Shown here one piece after another: positions 43,039 to 52,191 of a stretch of 64,000 nt of DNA. Source of the stretch: Roseibacillus persicicus (GTDB taxonomy: Bacteria; Verrucomicrobiota; Verrucomicrobiia; Verrucomicrobiales; Akkermansiaceae); assembly GCF_014651675.1 (NCBI RefSeq), contig NZ_BMXI01000004.1, positions 186,001 to 250,000 of the forward strand, read 5' to 3'. The notes beneath the pieces are model-generated. The model ran no database searches and was not told the origin of the DNA. It worked only from the letters and a program-made list of their open reading frames with translations. The translations under genes and the position numbers were made by a program. Position 1 is the first letter of the stretch. Every line of letters starts with the position of its first letter.

Positions 43039-43165
43039 CAGCTCACAGGGATTTCAACCCGCTTTGTGTCCAAAAAGAGGCGAAAATTGGAATCGGAGGA
43101 TTTTTTTCGCACCCGGCTGTCAGAGGCCGGGATTTGGCAGGTAGTCCCAGTCAACCGGGACCTCC

Positions 43166-46100
43166 ATGAAACGCCTCACTCTCCTCTTCAGTCTCTTCGC
43201 AGCCGCCCTTAGCCACGGCGCGGTCAACGAGACCATCTCCACCGTCACCATCAACAGCGGCCCCTATGTGATAGCCTCCGACGCCAGTCGAGAAGGCTTG
43301 GACCGCGATAAAATCAGCGTACGAGTCGACTTCAGCTACGTGAGCAATTCAGGCGGAGTGGAGTCAACGGACTTTCGCATTGATCTTCAGGTTCGCGAAG
43401 CAGGCACCAATGCGCTGGTCAGCACCGATCAGGGAATCCCCTTCTCGGTCAACGCGGGAACGATTACCACCAACGATTTCCGCACCCGCACCATCACCCC
43501 GACCTCCACCCTCGTTCCTTGGAAAAACTACTACGTGCGGGTCGGACTCTTCGAACAAACCACGGGAAGCACCTACGTGCTGCAGGATAGCCTCGACACC
43601 ACAGCGCAACAATTTCTCCATTTCGAAAACACCGACAACTCCGACACCGAGGTGAATGTTCTGGGGGAAATCACCTCCATCGACTGGGACCGCCGCTGGG
43701 CTCTCCAAACCCATACCGATCCCGAGAAACAGAAGTTCAAGGCCACCGCGAACATCACTCTGCATCGCTACGATGACTATCTGGAGACAGTCCCTGACGA
43801 ACACCTCATTGGATGCAAAGTGACCTACGAGCTGCGGGAGGAAGGCTCTAACAACCTCATCGCGGTGGCGGACGACGACGCCAACTTTGGCCGCAATATG
43901 GACGAGTTTCACTACACCGGTTCGGTGCAGGAGCCCTACACCCGAGAGGTCATCAAGGAATTCACCTTCAAGCCCACGACCCAATTGGCCAGTCTCTCCT
44001 CGACCTACTATGTCCGCGTGAGCCTTTCGCACGAAGAGGTGGAGGACTCTTCTATTTACTTGGATGACCAACAGAATGTGAGCTCCTCATCGGAGATTTT
44101 GCATCATTTCAACGGCCAACTGGTGGGAGTCAATGATGGCAACAGTGTCAATCTGATCATGGACTCGCTGGACAATGCCGACGACCGGGTCAACGACCAG
44201 ATCATTGGCGGCAAACTCTTCTCCATCGTCACCAATCCTGCGGGAACCATCGAGGGCTATCCCAACTACACCTTTGCCGCCACGCGGGAATACTTTGTCC
44301 ACCTTTACGACGACGGGCATGCCGAGCTCGAGGACCTGTCCTTTCCCATCGACATTACCATCCCGCTGCAAGGCTTGATTGGGTCTGTCAATTTGATCCG
44401 CTTCACACGCTCGAATATGTATTTCGACGGCAATGGCGTGCATGCCGATATTTCCCTGATTCTGCCAGCCGGTCTCGGGGTCCACAATCAGAGCCCGGAA
44501 AACACCCAGCCCAAGGTCTACCAGTCCACCCTGGATGCCGGCACCCGGCTCATGACCACCACCTTGACTCCCACTGCGGCGAACATTCTCTTCGTCCATC
44601 CCTCGGGAGCCAAATATACTTTGGTAGAAGAGATCAAGCCCATCGCCATCACCTCGGCGTCCATCCTCTGGGATGTAGCCGAAGGGGCGATTCAACCCGG
44701 GGGCGCGATCACGGTGCAATACATCCGCGACCACGAGGAGCAAGTGCTGGCCAGTTCGCCCCTCCCCGCAGGCGACAAATTCTATCGCTCCAACGAAAAC
44801 TACTACAAGCATGTCACGGGGGTGACGGCTCAGCTTCCCACCCCGAAGATCGAGCCTTCCACGCTGGGCACGGCAGAGCTCAGCATCGAACTCGAAATCG
44901 AAGCGGGCGATTTTCACAGCCACTTCCCCTACGACGCCGAACTCTCTTGGGCCGACCCGAGCGTGCTCGCGATCGAAAATGATCTTCCGGTCCCCACTGA
45001 CAGCTCGCTAGACAACCCCGGGAACCTATCCGTCAGCTTTGCCCGTGATTGTGCGGATGCGGCGGCAATGGGCTGCGGGGCCATCGGTCTCGCTACCGCG
45101 AAAATCACTCCCACCGCCGACCTCGCCTTCACTCTGGATGGAGGTCTGTCCACGGGCGGAGACCTTGTTCAGCTTAGCTCGCGACGCGATGTGGTGATGG
45201 GCTACATTGATGCGCTCTCTTCTTCAACGGTCACCTATGCCCATGACAGCACCATCTTTGCCAACGGACGCTTCCTCATGGCAGGTCACTTCATCTCGGG
45301 AAAAGAACAAGGTCTGGACCTAAAGAACGGACCCGGCCGAATCCTCAGTTCCGGTTTCTCCGCAAATGACACGAGCGTTGATGAGCGCCCGGGGACGCCC
45401 GAGTATTTGGCGGGGCTTGCTGACTATCCTGGAATGAACTACCGCGTGGCAGACGAAGCCTCGGTAAGTGCAGTCAGCACCATCGGTGGCGTGACCACCC
45501 CCAGCTACACCCTTTCCAACCGGGCAAAATATTACACCCGATTGTCGGGGGTCAGCGGCATCCACGAACCCTCCGCAAATCCCTTCACCGGTCCGGTGCA
45601 AATCTATGGCTACGACTTTGACTTCACCGCCTTCGGTTTCTCTTTCCTATCCAGCGAAGTGCACGAGTCCATCACTGCGGGCAGCATGGACGTCCCCTAT
45701 CCCTCGGAGTTCACCTTAGCGTTCGATCCGCTTTACCTCAACTGCTTGGGAGCACTAACCACGGCAGAAATCGATGGCGGAACGCTGGAGGATGACCTCG
45801 ATTTCTGGCAAGCTCCCTTCGTCGCCAGCGCGGCCCAATTCGAGCCTCCCGCCGGGGGCGAGTGCGATCCCTCGGAGGCCTATCTCACCCTTGGAGTCAC
45901 CGCCTACGCCTCCAATTTCTCGACTGCCCTCGCTGGCAAGCTTGGCTTCAAGGCGGACGGCAATCTCACGACCCTGCAGGACTCCGACAACGGCACTGGT
46001 CCCGAGGGCGTGGACTCGCGGCTCAGCCTGACCAGCAACGCCTATATCGATGGCCCGGGTGATGAACGCTATCACTTCACCCCCATTGCCGACGCCTACT

Positions 46101-48586
46101 TTGACAACTTCTCACTCGCCGAGAACCAGAGCGCCGACGTCGGCCTTCTCAATCTCCACGGGCAACTGGATGTCTCCTTCTTTGAAAGCCCGATCGTGCA
46201 CGTGCAAACCGGCGCCAAGCCCGACAATACCACCGACCTCATCTACATGCTGGGCGGCTGGACCGAGGCTGGGATTCGTACCGAAGACAGCGCGGACTTT
46301 GACCCCAACAATCGGGGGAGGCCGGCTAGTGGAACTCTGGCGAACTATCGGAGCGCGACCTCGGCCGACCACCAGATCCATGCCGTGCACGACTGGCTCA
46401 ATGTCGTTGACTTCGACTACGCCCTGCAATGGTCCACCGCTTCCCGCTCTTTCAAATCCATTGCACCCAAAACGAACGACCTCATGGTGCTAACGACCGA
46501 GAATGAGCTCACCTATCTCTCGGCCGAAAATGCCGAACTCGATTTCGGAGCATCCCTTGATCTCGGCATTCCGGAAATCAATCTCTCCTCCCTCGCCATC
46601 AATGCAATCGACGAGTCTACCGGCGTATTGGAAGCCCTGACCCAAAGCCTCGCGCAAGAAGCCACCGATGTGCTGCTCGAGGGGCTGGATGCGGGTGAAA
46701 GCCTTCTCAATGACAGGCTGGACGAACTCTTCGACGAGCTCTTCGAGTCGGCCATTGATCCCGTAATTGAAGATTTCTACCACGTCCTCGCTGCCGCCAA
46801 TGGTGACCCTGTGGCGATGCAGAACGCGATCGACACCTTCACCAATACCAACGGACCCGGCACTCTCTATTATGCCTTGAGAAACCTCACAGGATCCCCC
46901 GGAGACTCGGGGTCTTTGGCCGACTCGGTAGACCATTCCTTGGCCCAGGTGCAAGCGGCGATTCGGGCGGTGATTGGACAGGTCCAGTTCGATAACAGCT
47001 CGGAAGTCATTCTCGGGAACCCCACCCTAACCGTGCCGGAGGACACGGTGATTGCGGCCGGAAGCACCGCAGTGGAAGGACTCTTTGCCCGCACCGATGC
47101 CGACGGAAACGGAACGCCCGATGAGCTGGGTTATGAGATCGCAAAGGTTCTCGTTATTGCCCTGTTGGAAGAACTCGCGCCCGAGATAGCGGACAACCTT
47201 TCCGCCGTTCTCAATGCCGCTGCCGGAGCCCTGCTGGCGGAAGTCGAAGACGAGCTGATCTCGGCTCTGGAGGAAGTCGCTCCCTCCATCGAGGCGGTCA
47301 AGGAGACCTTGATGGAGATTCACAACACGATTGGGGATATTCGGGAAGAGCTCACTCTCTTCGAGGCGTTGGAAGACGCCTTTGCTGCCAGTAGCGCGGA
47401 AATCTTCATTCTCTTAGACAGCGTGGAATCAGTTGCAGAGGAGTTTATCGAAACTGTGGACCTCACCGAATACACCGAGGAAGAGGTGAAGGAACTTCTT
47501 CACATTGCCCTGCGTGACCAGTTCGACGGTTCTGCTCTCATTGGCGAGGTTCGCGTCATTTTGGCCTCCTATTTGTATGACCTCAATGCCTCCCTCAACG
47601 AGGGCATTTCTTCCGGCTTTGCCCAGCTCAATCGAATGCTTACCGAGTTGGTCGAAGATGTGATGCCAGTTGATTCCGGCCTCCAGAACCTTCTCGACGA
47701 TTTGGCAAGTGTGGGTACCGCAGGCAAGATCGACGGGTATGCGCACATCAACGGAGATGCCTTGCGCACCCTGCGGCTGGATGCGGAGATCGAGCTTCAG
47801 CTCCCCGACGAATTCAACATCGCCGGCTACTTCGAAATCAATCAACTCGACTCGCTCGGAAGCGATGTCTGCAGCTATGAAAGTGATGGAGAATATGCTG
47901 CCGAGGTCAAGATGGGGGCCGTCGACATTCCCGCCCGCTTCCTGGGAGGCGAACCCCGCTTCGACATCGAAGGCAAATTCACTTTCGACACGGGCAGCGG
48001 TTTTTCACTCCGCGGAATGGGGGGCTCCTTTGAAATGACGGGAGGGAGCTTGGAATTTGAAGCGATGGAGGTCACCTCTTTGGGTGCAGCGGCTATGTTC
48101 GGCATCGACGAGAACTACATGGCGGCGAAAGTGGGACTGGAATTCGATTCCTATCAGCTGGCGGGCGGCGTGTTTTTCGGCCGCACCTGTAGTTTAGAAC
48201 CTCTCCGATTGGTCGACCCCGATGTGGAAAACGTGCTCGGCGATCCCCCCTTCACCGGAATCTATGCCTATGGCGAGGCGCAGATTCCCATCGTGAGTGT
48301 GGGTTGCCTCTTTAGCCTGAGCGCCAAGGCTGGCGTGGGCGTGTTCGTTTTTGCCGAAGGGCCGACAGTGGGCGGCAAGATGCTTGTGGGAGCATCAGGG
48401 CGCGCTCTTTGTGCCGTAGAAGTGGGAGGCGAACTGACGCTCATTGGAGCGAAGGTTGGCAATGACTTCAACTTCTCGGGCAAGGGGCGCGTGTTCGGCA
48501 AAGTGGGCGTCTGCCCGCTCTGCACCGAATTCAACAAGTCCGTGACCCTGACCTACAAGAACGACAAGTGGGACTACGATTACTAA
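43166..48586 (+). CDS. Giant secreted protein of unknown function (1806 aa)
   Basis: Signal peptide MKRLTLLFSLFAAALSHG. Residues 20-1120 are beta-rich, with the Thr/Ser/Asp composition of extracellular proteins. They include immunoglobulin-like opening repeats (RVDFSYVSNSGGVESTDFR, YYVRVGLFEQTTGST, YYVRVSLSHEEVEDSS) and many acidic loops. About 1125-1510 switches to long amphipathic helices (LLEGLDAGESLLNDRLDELF, EEVAPSIEAVKETLMEIH), probably coiled coil. The last 300 residues are beta-structured and glycine-rich (GMGGSFEMTGGSLEFEAM), with cysteines near the end (KVGVCPLCTEF). No catalytic motif or membrane anchor is recognised. The gene is divergent from the ClpX-like gene and monocistronic. 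Roles as surface, matrix or adhesion protein are guesses. Confidence 0.8.
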   Translation: MKRLTLLFSLFAAALSHGAVNETISTVTINSGPYVIASDASREGLDRDKISVRVDFSYVSNSGGVESTDFRIDLQVREAGTNALVSTDQGIPFSVNAGTITTNDFRTRTITPTSTLVPWKNYYVRVGLFEQTTGSTYVLQDSLDTTAQQFLHFENTDNSDTEVNVLGEITSIDWDRRWALQTHTDPEKQKFKATANITLHRYDDYLETVPDEHLIGCKVTYELREEGSNNLIAVADDDANFGRNMDEFHYTGSVQEPYTREVIKEFTFKPTTQLASLSSTYYVRVSLSHEEVEDSSIYLDDQQNVSSSSEILHHFNGQLVGVNDGNSVNLIMDSLDNADDRVNDQIIGGKLFSIVTNPAGTIEGYPNYTFAATREYFVHLYDDGHAELEDLSFPIDITIPLQGLIGSVNLIRFTRSNMYFDGNGVHADISLILPAGLGVHNQSPENTQPKVYQSTLDAGTRLMTTTLTPTAANILFVHPSGAKYTLVEEIKPIAITSASILWDVAEGAIQPGGAITVQYIRDHEEQVLASSPLPAGDKFYRSNENYYKHVTGVTAQLPTPKIEPSTLGTAELSIELEIEAGDFHSHFPYDAELSWADPSVLAIENDLPVPTDSSLDNPGNLSVSFARDCADAAAMGCGAIGLATAKITPTADLAFTLDGGLSTGGDLVQLSSRRDVVMGYIDALSSSTVTYAHDSTIFANGRFLMAGHFISGKEQGLDLKNGPGRILSSGFSANDTSVDERPGTPEYLAGLADYPGMNYRVADEASVSAVSTIGGVTTPSYTLSNRAKYYTRLSGVSGIHEPSANPFTGPVQIYGYDFDFTAFGFSFLSSEVHESITAGSMDVPYPSEFTLAFDPLYLNCLGALTTAEIDGGTLEDDLDFWQAPFVASAAQFEPPAGGECDPSEAYLTLGVTAYASNFSTALAGKLGFKADGNLTTLQDSDNGTGPEGVDSRLSLTSNAYIDGPGDERYHFTPIADAYFDNFSLAENQSADVGLLNLHGQLDVSFFESPIVHVQTGAKPDNTTDLIYMLGGWTEAGIRTEDSADFDPNNRGRPASGTLANYRSATSADHQIHAVHDWLNVVDFDYALQWSTASRSFKSIAPKTNDLMVLTTENELTYLSAENAELDFGASLDLGIPEINLSSLAINAIDESTGVLEALTQSLAQEATDVLLEGLDAGESLLNDRLDELFDELFESAIDPVIEDFYHVLAAANGDPVAMQNAIDTFTNTNGPGTLYYALRNLTGSPGDSGSLADSVDHSLAQVQAAIRAVIGQVQFDNSSEVILGNPTLTVPEDTVIAAGSTAVEGLFARTDADGNGTPDELGYEIAKVLVIALLEELAPEIADNLSAVLNAAAGALLAEVEDELISALEEVAPSIEAVKETLMEIHNTIGDIREELTLFEALEDAFAASSAEIFILLDSVESVAEEFIETVDLTEYTEEEVKELLHIALRDQFDGSALIGEVRVILASYLYDLNASLNEGISSGFAQLNRMLTELVEDVMPVDSGLQNLLDDLASVGTAGKIDGYAHINGDALRTLRLDAEIELQLPDEFNIAGYFEINQLDSLGSDVCSYESDGEYAAEVKMGAVDIPARFLGGEPRFDIEGKFTFDTGSGFSLRGMGGSFEMTGGSLEFEAMEVTSLGAAAMFGIDENYMAAKVGLEFDSYQLAGGVFFGRTCSLEPLRLVDPDVENVLGDPPFTGIYAYGEAQIPIVSVGCLFSLSAKAGVGVFVFAEGPTVGGKMLVGASGRALCAVEVGGELTLIGAKVGNDFNFSGKGRVFGKVGVCPLCTEFNKSVTLTYKNDKWDYDY

Positions 48587-48590
48587 AGAA

Positions 48591-48617
48591 GGACCGCGAG
48601 TGCCCCCACTCGCCCCA
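48591..48617 (-). repeat. Short palindromic repeat (REP-like), copy 2
   Basis: Reverse-strand copy of the repeat at 49151-49177, 4 bases after the giant protein stop. Stem GCGAGTG/CACTCGC (48596-48602 and 48607-48613) with a CCCC loop. It could serve as transcription terminator for the giant gene. With the copy at 49151 it brackets the small gene 48711-49112 in inverted orientation. Confidence 0.65.
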
Positions 48618-48710
48618 GCGTTCCGTCAGCCATAACCCCACCAGCACACTCTCATAGAAATCAAAGCAACCTCTATGGAATTTCCACCTCCTTCAGGTGG
48701 TCCTATCTCT

Positions 48711-49112
48711 CTACCAAGAACAGTCCCTATAGTAGACCACCCCCTCTTTATATTTCAGGAAGCGAGTCCAGCCTTCTTCATATTCGAAATACGTCGTCTC
48801 GTCTGCCCTCGGAGGATCCCACCATTCAGGAGCATCACCATGCCCTAAATTGGCATACGTTCGATTCGGGTCTTTCTCGCTAAATCGAGTCTTGAAGCCC
48901 ATGCTCTTGGCGTATTCCTCGTAGTCTTCTGGAGGAAGAGACGCCTTCACCAGCCGAACATAGTCAATGACCCCTTGGTAATATTCCTGCTTGTTCGTCG
49001 CTGACTTCGGAAGCCTTGCTATCGCTTGAGATGGGACAACCAAATCAACCACTACTCCTCCAACCACTAGCAGTAAGAGGACTGCGATACTTACCAAACA
49101 TCCGCGGCTCAT
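48711..49112 (-). CDS. Small signal-anchored protein of unknown function
   Basis: 133 residues. N-terminal MSRGCLVSIAVLLLLVVGGVVVDLV is a signal anchor or signal peptide. The rest is a soluble domain rich in aromatic and charged residues (YYQGVIDYVRLVKASLPPED, DAPEWWDPPRADETTYFEYEEGWTRFL) with a C-terminal YYRDCSW. No family is recognised. The gene is AT-richer than its surroundings and lies between inverted copies of a short palindromic repeat (48591 and 49151), consistent with independent acquisition. Located on the minus strand between the giant protein gene and the SRPBCC gene. Confidence 0.65.
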   Translation of the reverse strand: MSRGCLVSIAVLLLLVVGGVVVDLVVPSQAIARLPKSATNKQEYYQGVIDYVRLVKASLPPEDYEEYAKSMGFKTRFSEKDPNRTYANLGHGDAPEWWDPPRADETTYFEYEEGWTRFLKYKEGVVYYRDCSW

Positions 49113-49150
49113 ATACCCCTATCCATTTCCCGAGATGCCGACGAGTTCGT

Positions 49151-49177
49151 TGGGGCGAGTGAGGGCACTCGCGGTCC
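49151..49177 (+). repeat. Short palindromic repeat (REP-like), copy 3
   Basis: Stem GCGAGTG/CACTCGC (49155-49161 and 49166-49172) with an AGGG loop, flanked by 'gg' and 'ggtcc'. It lies 9 bases beyond the SRPBCC gene stop and upstream of the small signal-anchored gene, in inverted orientation to copy 2. Confidence 0.65.
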
Positions 49178-49186
49178 TTGGGTGAC

Positions 49187-50113
49187 TTAGCTTTTGGAGG
49201 GGAAGTGGACCATGGTGACCAACTCTTTCTCGGACACCTCGGCGGGATCGTTTTCGTAGATCTCGAAGGGATGGATTCCCCGGCTACACTTCCACACCTT
49301 GGCGCGAATGCGTGCCATCCCCGCAGACCAGGCATTGCCGAGATGCAGGTAAGCTCCGGTGTGGCGAATGCGTTCGACGTCACAGGAGGGAATCTTTCCC
49401 GAAACCAAGTCCTCCGGCAACCAGCCCGGAATCTTTTCCACCGGAAAGCCCAGCGTGTAGGTCGTCGTGCCCTGCGTCACAGACCACTTGTGATAGATGG
49501 AAAGCGCTTTCCCACTTGGCGTGATGTGCTGGTCCTGGGCCCACTTGATGATGCGGTGCATATCGGCCTCCATCTTCTCGGCCACGTCCGCAATACGGCA
49601 GGTGGTCTTGACCCCAACATAGGACAGTCCCGGAAACTTGCTCTGCCCCAGGAACTCCAACTTGGAAGGAACCTCACCCTTCTGCATCAGGTCCTTCAAC
49701 ATCGCGAGACCACGCTTGTAATCCAAGCCGATCGCCGCAGCCATCATCCCTTTGAAGAGGAACATATAGAATGGCAGTTTGCCATCCATCAACCAAGTGG
49801 TGCGGGTGCGATCCCCTTCCCGACCGAAAACAAAGCGGACCTTGGCCGTCGATTTCCAAGGCGAGTGAAAGGTGAGGTCATACTCGATGAACTCGTTTTC
49901 GCGCTCGGCTGTGACCTTCATTTCCCCCGACCCCACGATGTCACCTTTCCACGAATACTGGCTGCCATCGGGGGCGAAATCGAGGGCGCAATCCGGCTCG
50001 GCACAAAGCCAAGGGGACCACGTGGGCCATGTCTTGAAGTCACGCACGGTGGCGTAAACTTGTTCTACTGGAATCCCGATCAGGGTAGACCGCTCGACCT
50101 CGAAGTTGCTCAT
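49187..50113 (-). CDS. SRPBCC plus GyrI-like effector-binding domain protein
   Basis: 308 residues from the ATG at 50113. Residues 1-145 form an SRPBCC (polyketide cyclase-like) fold: VERSTLIGIPVEQVYATVRD, FKTWPTWSPW, GDIVGSGEMKVT. Residues 155-308 resemble the GyrI-like/AraC effector-binding domain: KFPGLSYVGVKTTCRIADVA, IYHKWSVTQGTTTYTLGFPV and ERIRHTGAYLHLGNAWSAGM. Both folds bind hydrophobic small molecules. Proteins with this two-part layout are widespread but mostly uncharacterised. No DNA-binding domain is present. The frame extends to 50149, but the chosen ATG begins at the fold. It is divergent from the DUF4174-like gene. Confidence 0.82.
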   Translation of the reverse strand: MSNFEVERSTLIGIPVEQVYATVRDFKTWPTWSPWLCAEPDCALDFAPDGSQYSWKGDIVGSGEMKVTAERENEFIEYDLTFHSPWKSTAKVRFVFGREGDRTRTTWLMDGKLPFYMFLFKGMMAAAIGLDYKRGLAMLKDLMQKGEVPSKLEFLGQSKFPGLSYVGVKTTCRIADVAEKMEADMHRIIKWAQDQHITPSGKALSIYHKWSVTQGTTTYTLGFPVEKIPGWLPEDLVSGKIPSCDVERIRHTGAYLHLGNAWSAGMARIRAKVWKCSRGIHPFEIYENDPAEVSEKELVTMVHFPSKS

Positions 50114-50208
50114 GGGCGGGAAGCTGTCAGGAGTGAATCTCAGACACAAGCCCTTCTCTCAATTGAGACACAAATTGGACAAGTCGGCCAAAGAGTCTAA
50201 TTTCGGGA

Positions 50209-50628
50209 GTGAAAGCCCTTTTTGCCAGTCTCCTTGCCATGACTCTTACCTTACCAGCCAATCCATTGAAGAACTACCAATGGAAGAACCGCATTCTCCT
50301 GATTCATCCCAGCGCGGACCAAGCCCAAAAAGAAGCCCTCCGACAGCTGCTAAAGAAAGAAAAAGAGTCCCTCGCGAACCGAGATCTGGTCATCATCAAT
50401 CTCTCGAAAACGGCTCTGGACTGGCCTCAGGTCATTTCCATGCCGGGTGAAAAGCGGGAGGAACTCCGCGAGAAGTTTGCCCTTTCTCCAGAAGGCAGCA
50501 CCTTCATCCTCATCGGAAAGGACGGCGGTGAAAAGGCCCGGCAATCAGACACCCTGAACTTACAGGAACTGTTCACCCGCATCGACGGCATGCCGATGCG
50601 GAAAGCAGAGATGAAGGTCGCAAAGTAA
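50209..50628 (+). CDS. DUF4174-like secreted protein
   Basis: 139 residues from a GTG start (MKALFASLLAMTLTLPANPL as signal peptide). The mature part, QWKNRILLIHPSADQAQKEA to LRQLLKKEKESLANRDLVII and FALSPEGSTFILIGKDGGEKA, fits the DUF4174 pattern, a short thioredoxin-like exported domain without the CxxC motif. A GTG start without a clear ribosome-binding site makes the exact start uncertain. A weak hairpin (50630-50651) separates it from the convergent mpl gene. Function unknown. Confidence 0.78.
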   Translation: MKALFASLLAMTLTLPANPLKNYQWKNRILLIHPSADQAQKEALRQLLKKEKESLANRDLVIINLSKTALDWPQVISMPGEKREELREKFALSPEGSTFILIGKDGGEKARQSDTLNLQELFTRIDGMPMRKAEMKVAK

Positions 50629-50629
50629 C

Positions 50630-50651
50630 TTTCCCGGCCTTTTTTGGGAAA
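50630..50651. terminator. Weak hairpin between convergent genes
   Basis: Arms TTTCCC (50630-50635) and GGGAAA (50646-50651) with a loop containing six T residues, in the 26-base gap between the DUF4174-like gene and mpl. The stem is short; it is listed because of its position between two convergent stops. Confidence 0.3.
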
Positions 50652-50654
50652 AGT

Positions 50655-52034
50655 CTATCCCTTCAAAGCATCCAGCAACTTGCCGTGGATGCCTCCGAAT
50701 CCGCCATTGCTCAGAACAGCGACCAGGTCCCCTTCCTGGGCTTCGTCTGCGACCCAGGCCACGATGTCTTCCACCGAGTCAATGCTCCGCACATTGCCAC
50801 CCGCCGCATTGGCATCGATGACGAGTTGCGGGACATTGAGCAGGTCGTCCTCCGCGATTTTGCCCGCCTCCAGAACCGGAGGAACGACGGCGAGGTCCGC
50901 ATTGGCCAAGGCTCCCGCGAGATTTCCTTTGTGTGCTTCCTGTCGCATGGTGTTGGAGCGAGGCTCGAGGACCACAATCAGGCGGCGACCGGGATACCCT
51001 TCGCGCAGACCTTCGATGACCAGCTCGACGGCAGTGGGATGGTGGGCAAAGTCATCAATGACCGTCACCCCCCGCTCCACGCCCCGGACTTCCTGGCGAC
51101 GTTTGATGCCCGCGAAGGAAGCAAGCCCCTCGCGAATCTCGTCATCACTCAGACCAGCCTGGCGCGCGACGCAAATTGCCATCGCCGCGTTGCGCACATT
51201 GAACTCGCCCGTCATGGGAAGAAGGAATTCCTCGCCATTCAGTTTGAAAGTCGTCTTGCCATCCTTGGGCACCATTTCGCTGATGCGGACGGCGCAGTTT
51301 TCACCCAAGCCCACGAGCTGAATCGGGCACGGAGCCGCGTCCACCAGGGTGAGGGAGTTTTGGCAATCTCCGTTCAAGAAGGCCACTCCATTGCTCGGCA
51401 CGATGCGAAGGAGGCGGGAGAAGGTCAGAAGCACCGCGTCGAGGTCCTCATAGATGTCGGCGTGGTCGAACTCGATGTTGTTGATCACCGCCACCTCGGG
51501 CAGATAATGGAGGAACTTGGAACGCTTGTCGAAAAAGGCGGTGTCGTATTCGTCCCCCTCCAAGACCACGAACTCGGAGTCGGTGAACTCCGCCCCACGC
51601 TCGAAGTTTTTCGGCACGCCACCGATCATGTGGCTGGGATTGCGGCCCGCGGATTTCAGGAGCCACGCCACCATCGAACTGGTGGTGGTTTTTCCGTGGG
51701 TGCCGGCGATCACGAGATTCCGCTTTCCACGCAAAAAGTGTTCCTTGAGGACTTCGGGGAGAGATTGGTAGAGCAGCTTGCGGTCGAGAACCTCTTCGGC
51801 CTCCTCGTTGCCCCGGCTGACGGCATTGCCCACGATGATGACCTCGGCCTCTTCCGGAATGTTCGAGCGCTTGTAGCCTTCGAACAATTGAATCCCCTCG
51901 CCCTCCAGGAAGGTGGACATGGGAGGGTAGACGTTGGTATCCGAGCCCGTGACCTCAAAACCCGCGCGCTTCATCGCCGCTGCCACCGACCCCATCGCGG
52001 TCCCGCAAATACCTATAAAGTGAAAGTGCCTCAC
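50655..52034 (-). CDS. mpl: UDP-N-acetylmuramate:L-Ala-gamma-D-Glu-meso-DAP ligase
   Basis: A Mur-ligase family enzyme that reattaches recycled murein tripeptide to UDP-MurNAc. The N-terminal Rossmann loop HFIGICGTAMGSVA and EVTGSDTNVYPPMS are Mpl-like. The ATP loop is AGTHGKTTTSSM, and the later blocks EGDEYDTAFFDKRSKF, NNIEFDHADIY and DDFAHHPTAVE complete the family pattern. The frame can start at a TTG (52046) or a GTG (52034). I chose GTG because VRHFHFIGICG matches where Mpl proteins usually begin, giving 459 residues. It converges on the DUF4174-like gene. The presence of Mpl implies DAP-type peptidoglycan with recycling. Confidence 0.94.
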   Translation of the reverse strand: MRHFHFIGICGTAMGSVAAAMKRAGFEVTGSDTNVYPPMSTFLEGEGIQLFEGYKRSNIPEEAEVIIVGNAVSRGNEEAEEVLDRKLLYQSLPEVLKEHFLRGKRNLVIAGTHGKTTTSSMVAWLLKSAGRNPSHMIGGVPKNFERGAEFTDSEFVVLEGDEYDTAFFDKRSKFLHYLPEVAVINNIEFDHADIYEDLDAVLLTFSRLLRIVPSNGVAFLNGDCQNSLTLVDAAPCPIQLVGLGENCAVRISEMVPKDGKTTFKLNGEEFLLPMTGEFNVRNAAMAICVARQAGLSDDEIREGLASFAGIKRRQEVRGVERGVTVIDDFAHHPTAVELVIEGLREGYPGRRLIVVLEPRSNTMRQEAHKGNLAGALANADLAVVPPVLEAGKIAEDDLLNVPQLVIDANAAGGNVRSIDSVEDIVAWVADEAQEGDLVAVLSNGGFGGIHGKLLDALKG

Positions 52035-52191
52035 GCCTGTAGCCAAGCGGATTAAGCCCTTGCGGGAAAGCTTCGCGCCCGAAAAACAGCGTCATCTCGT
52101 CGGGCTGCTCTTCGCCTCGGGAAATCAAATCTCTCATCGAAAGCCTGTCGTTCCCAAAAGAACAGGGTCAGCCCCTGGCGCTCTCGTGCCC

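Noticed and set aside
52030-52056. tRNA-like string 'gtagccaagcggattaag' near the mpl start
   Set aside because: It resembles the D-arm region of tRNA-Leu/Ser, but no acceptor, anticodon or T arm can be folded around it, and it overlaps the start of mpl on the other strand.
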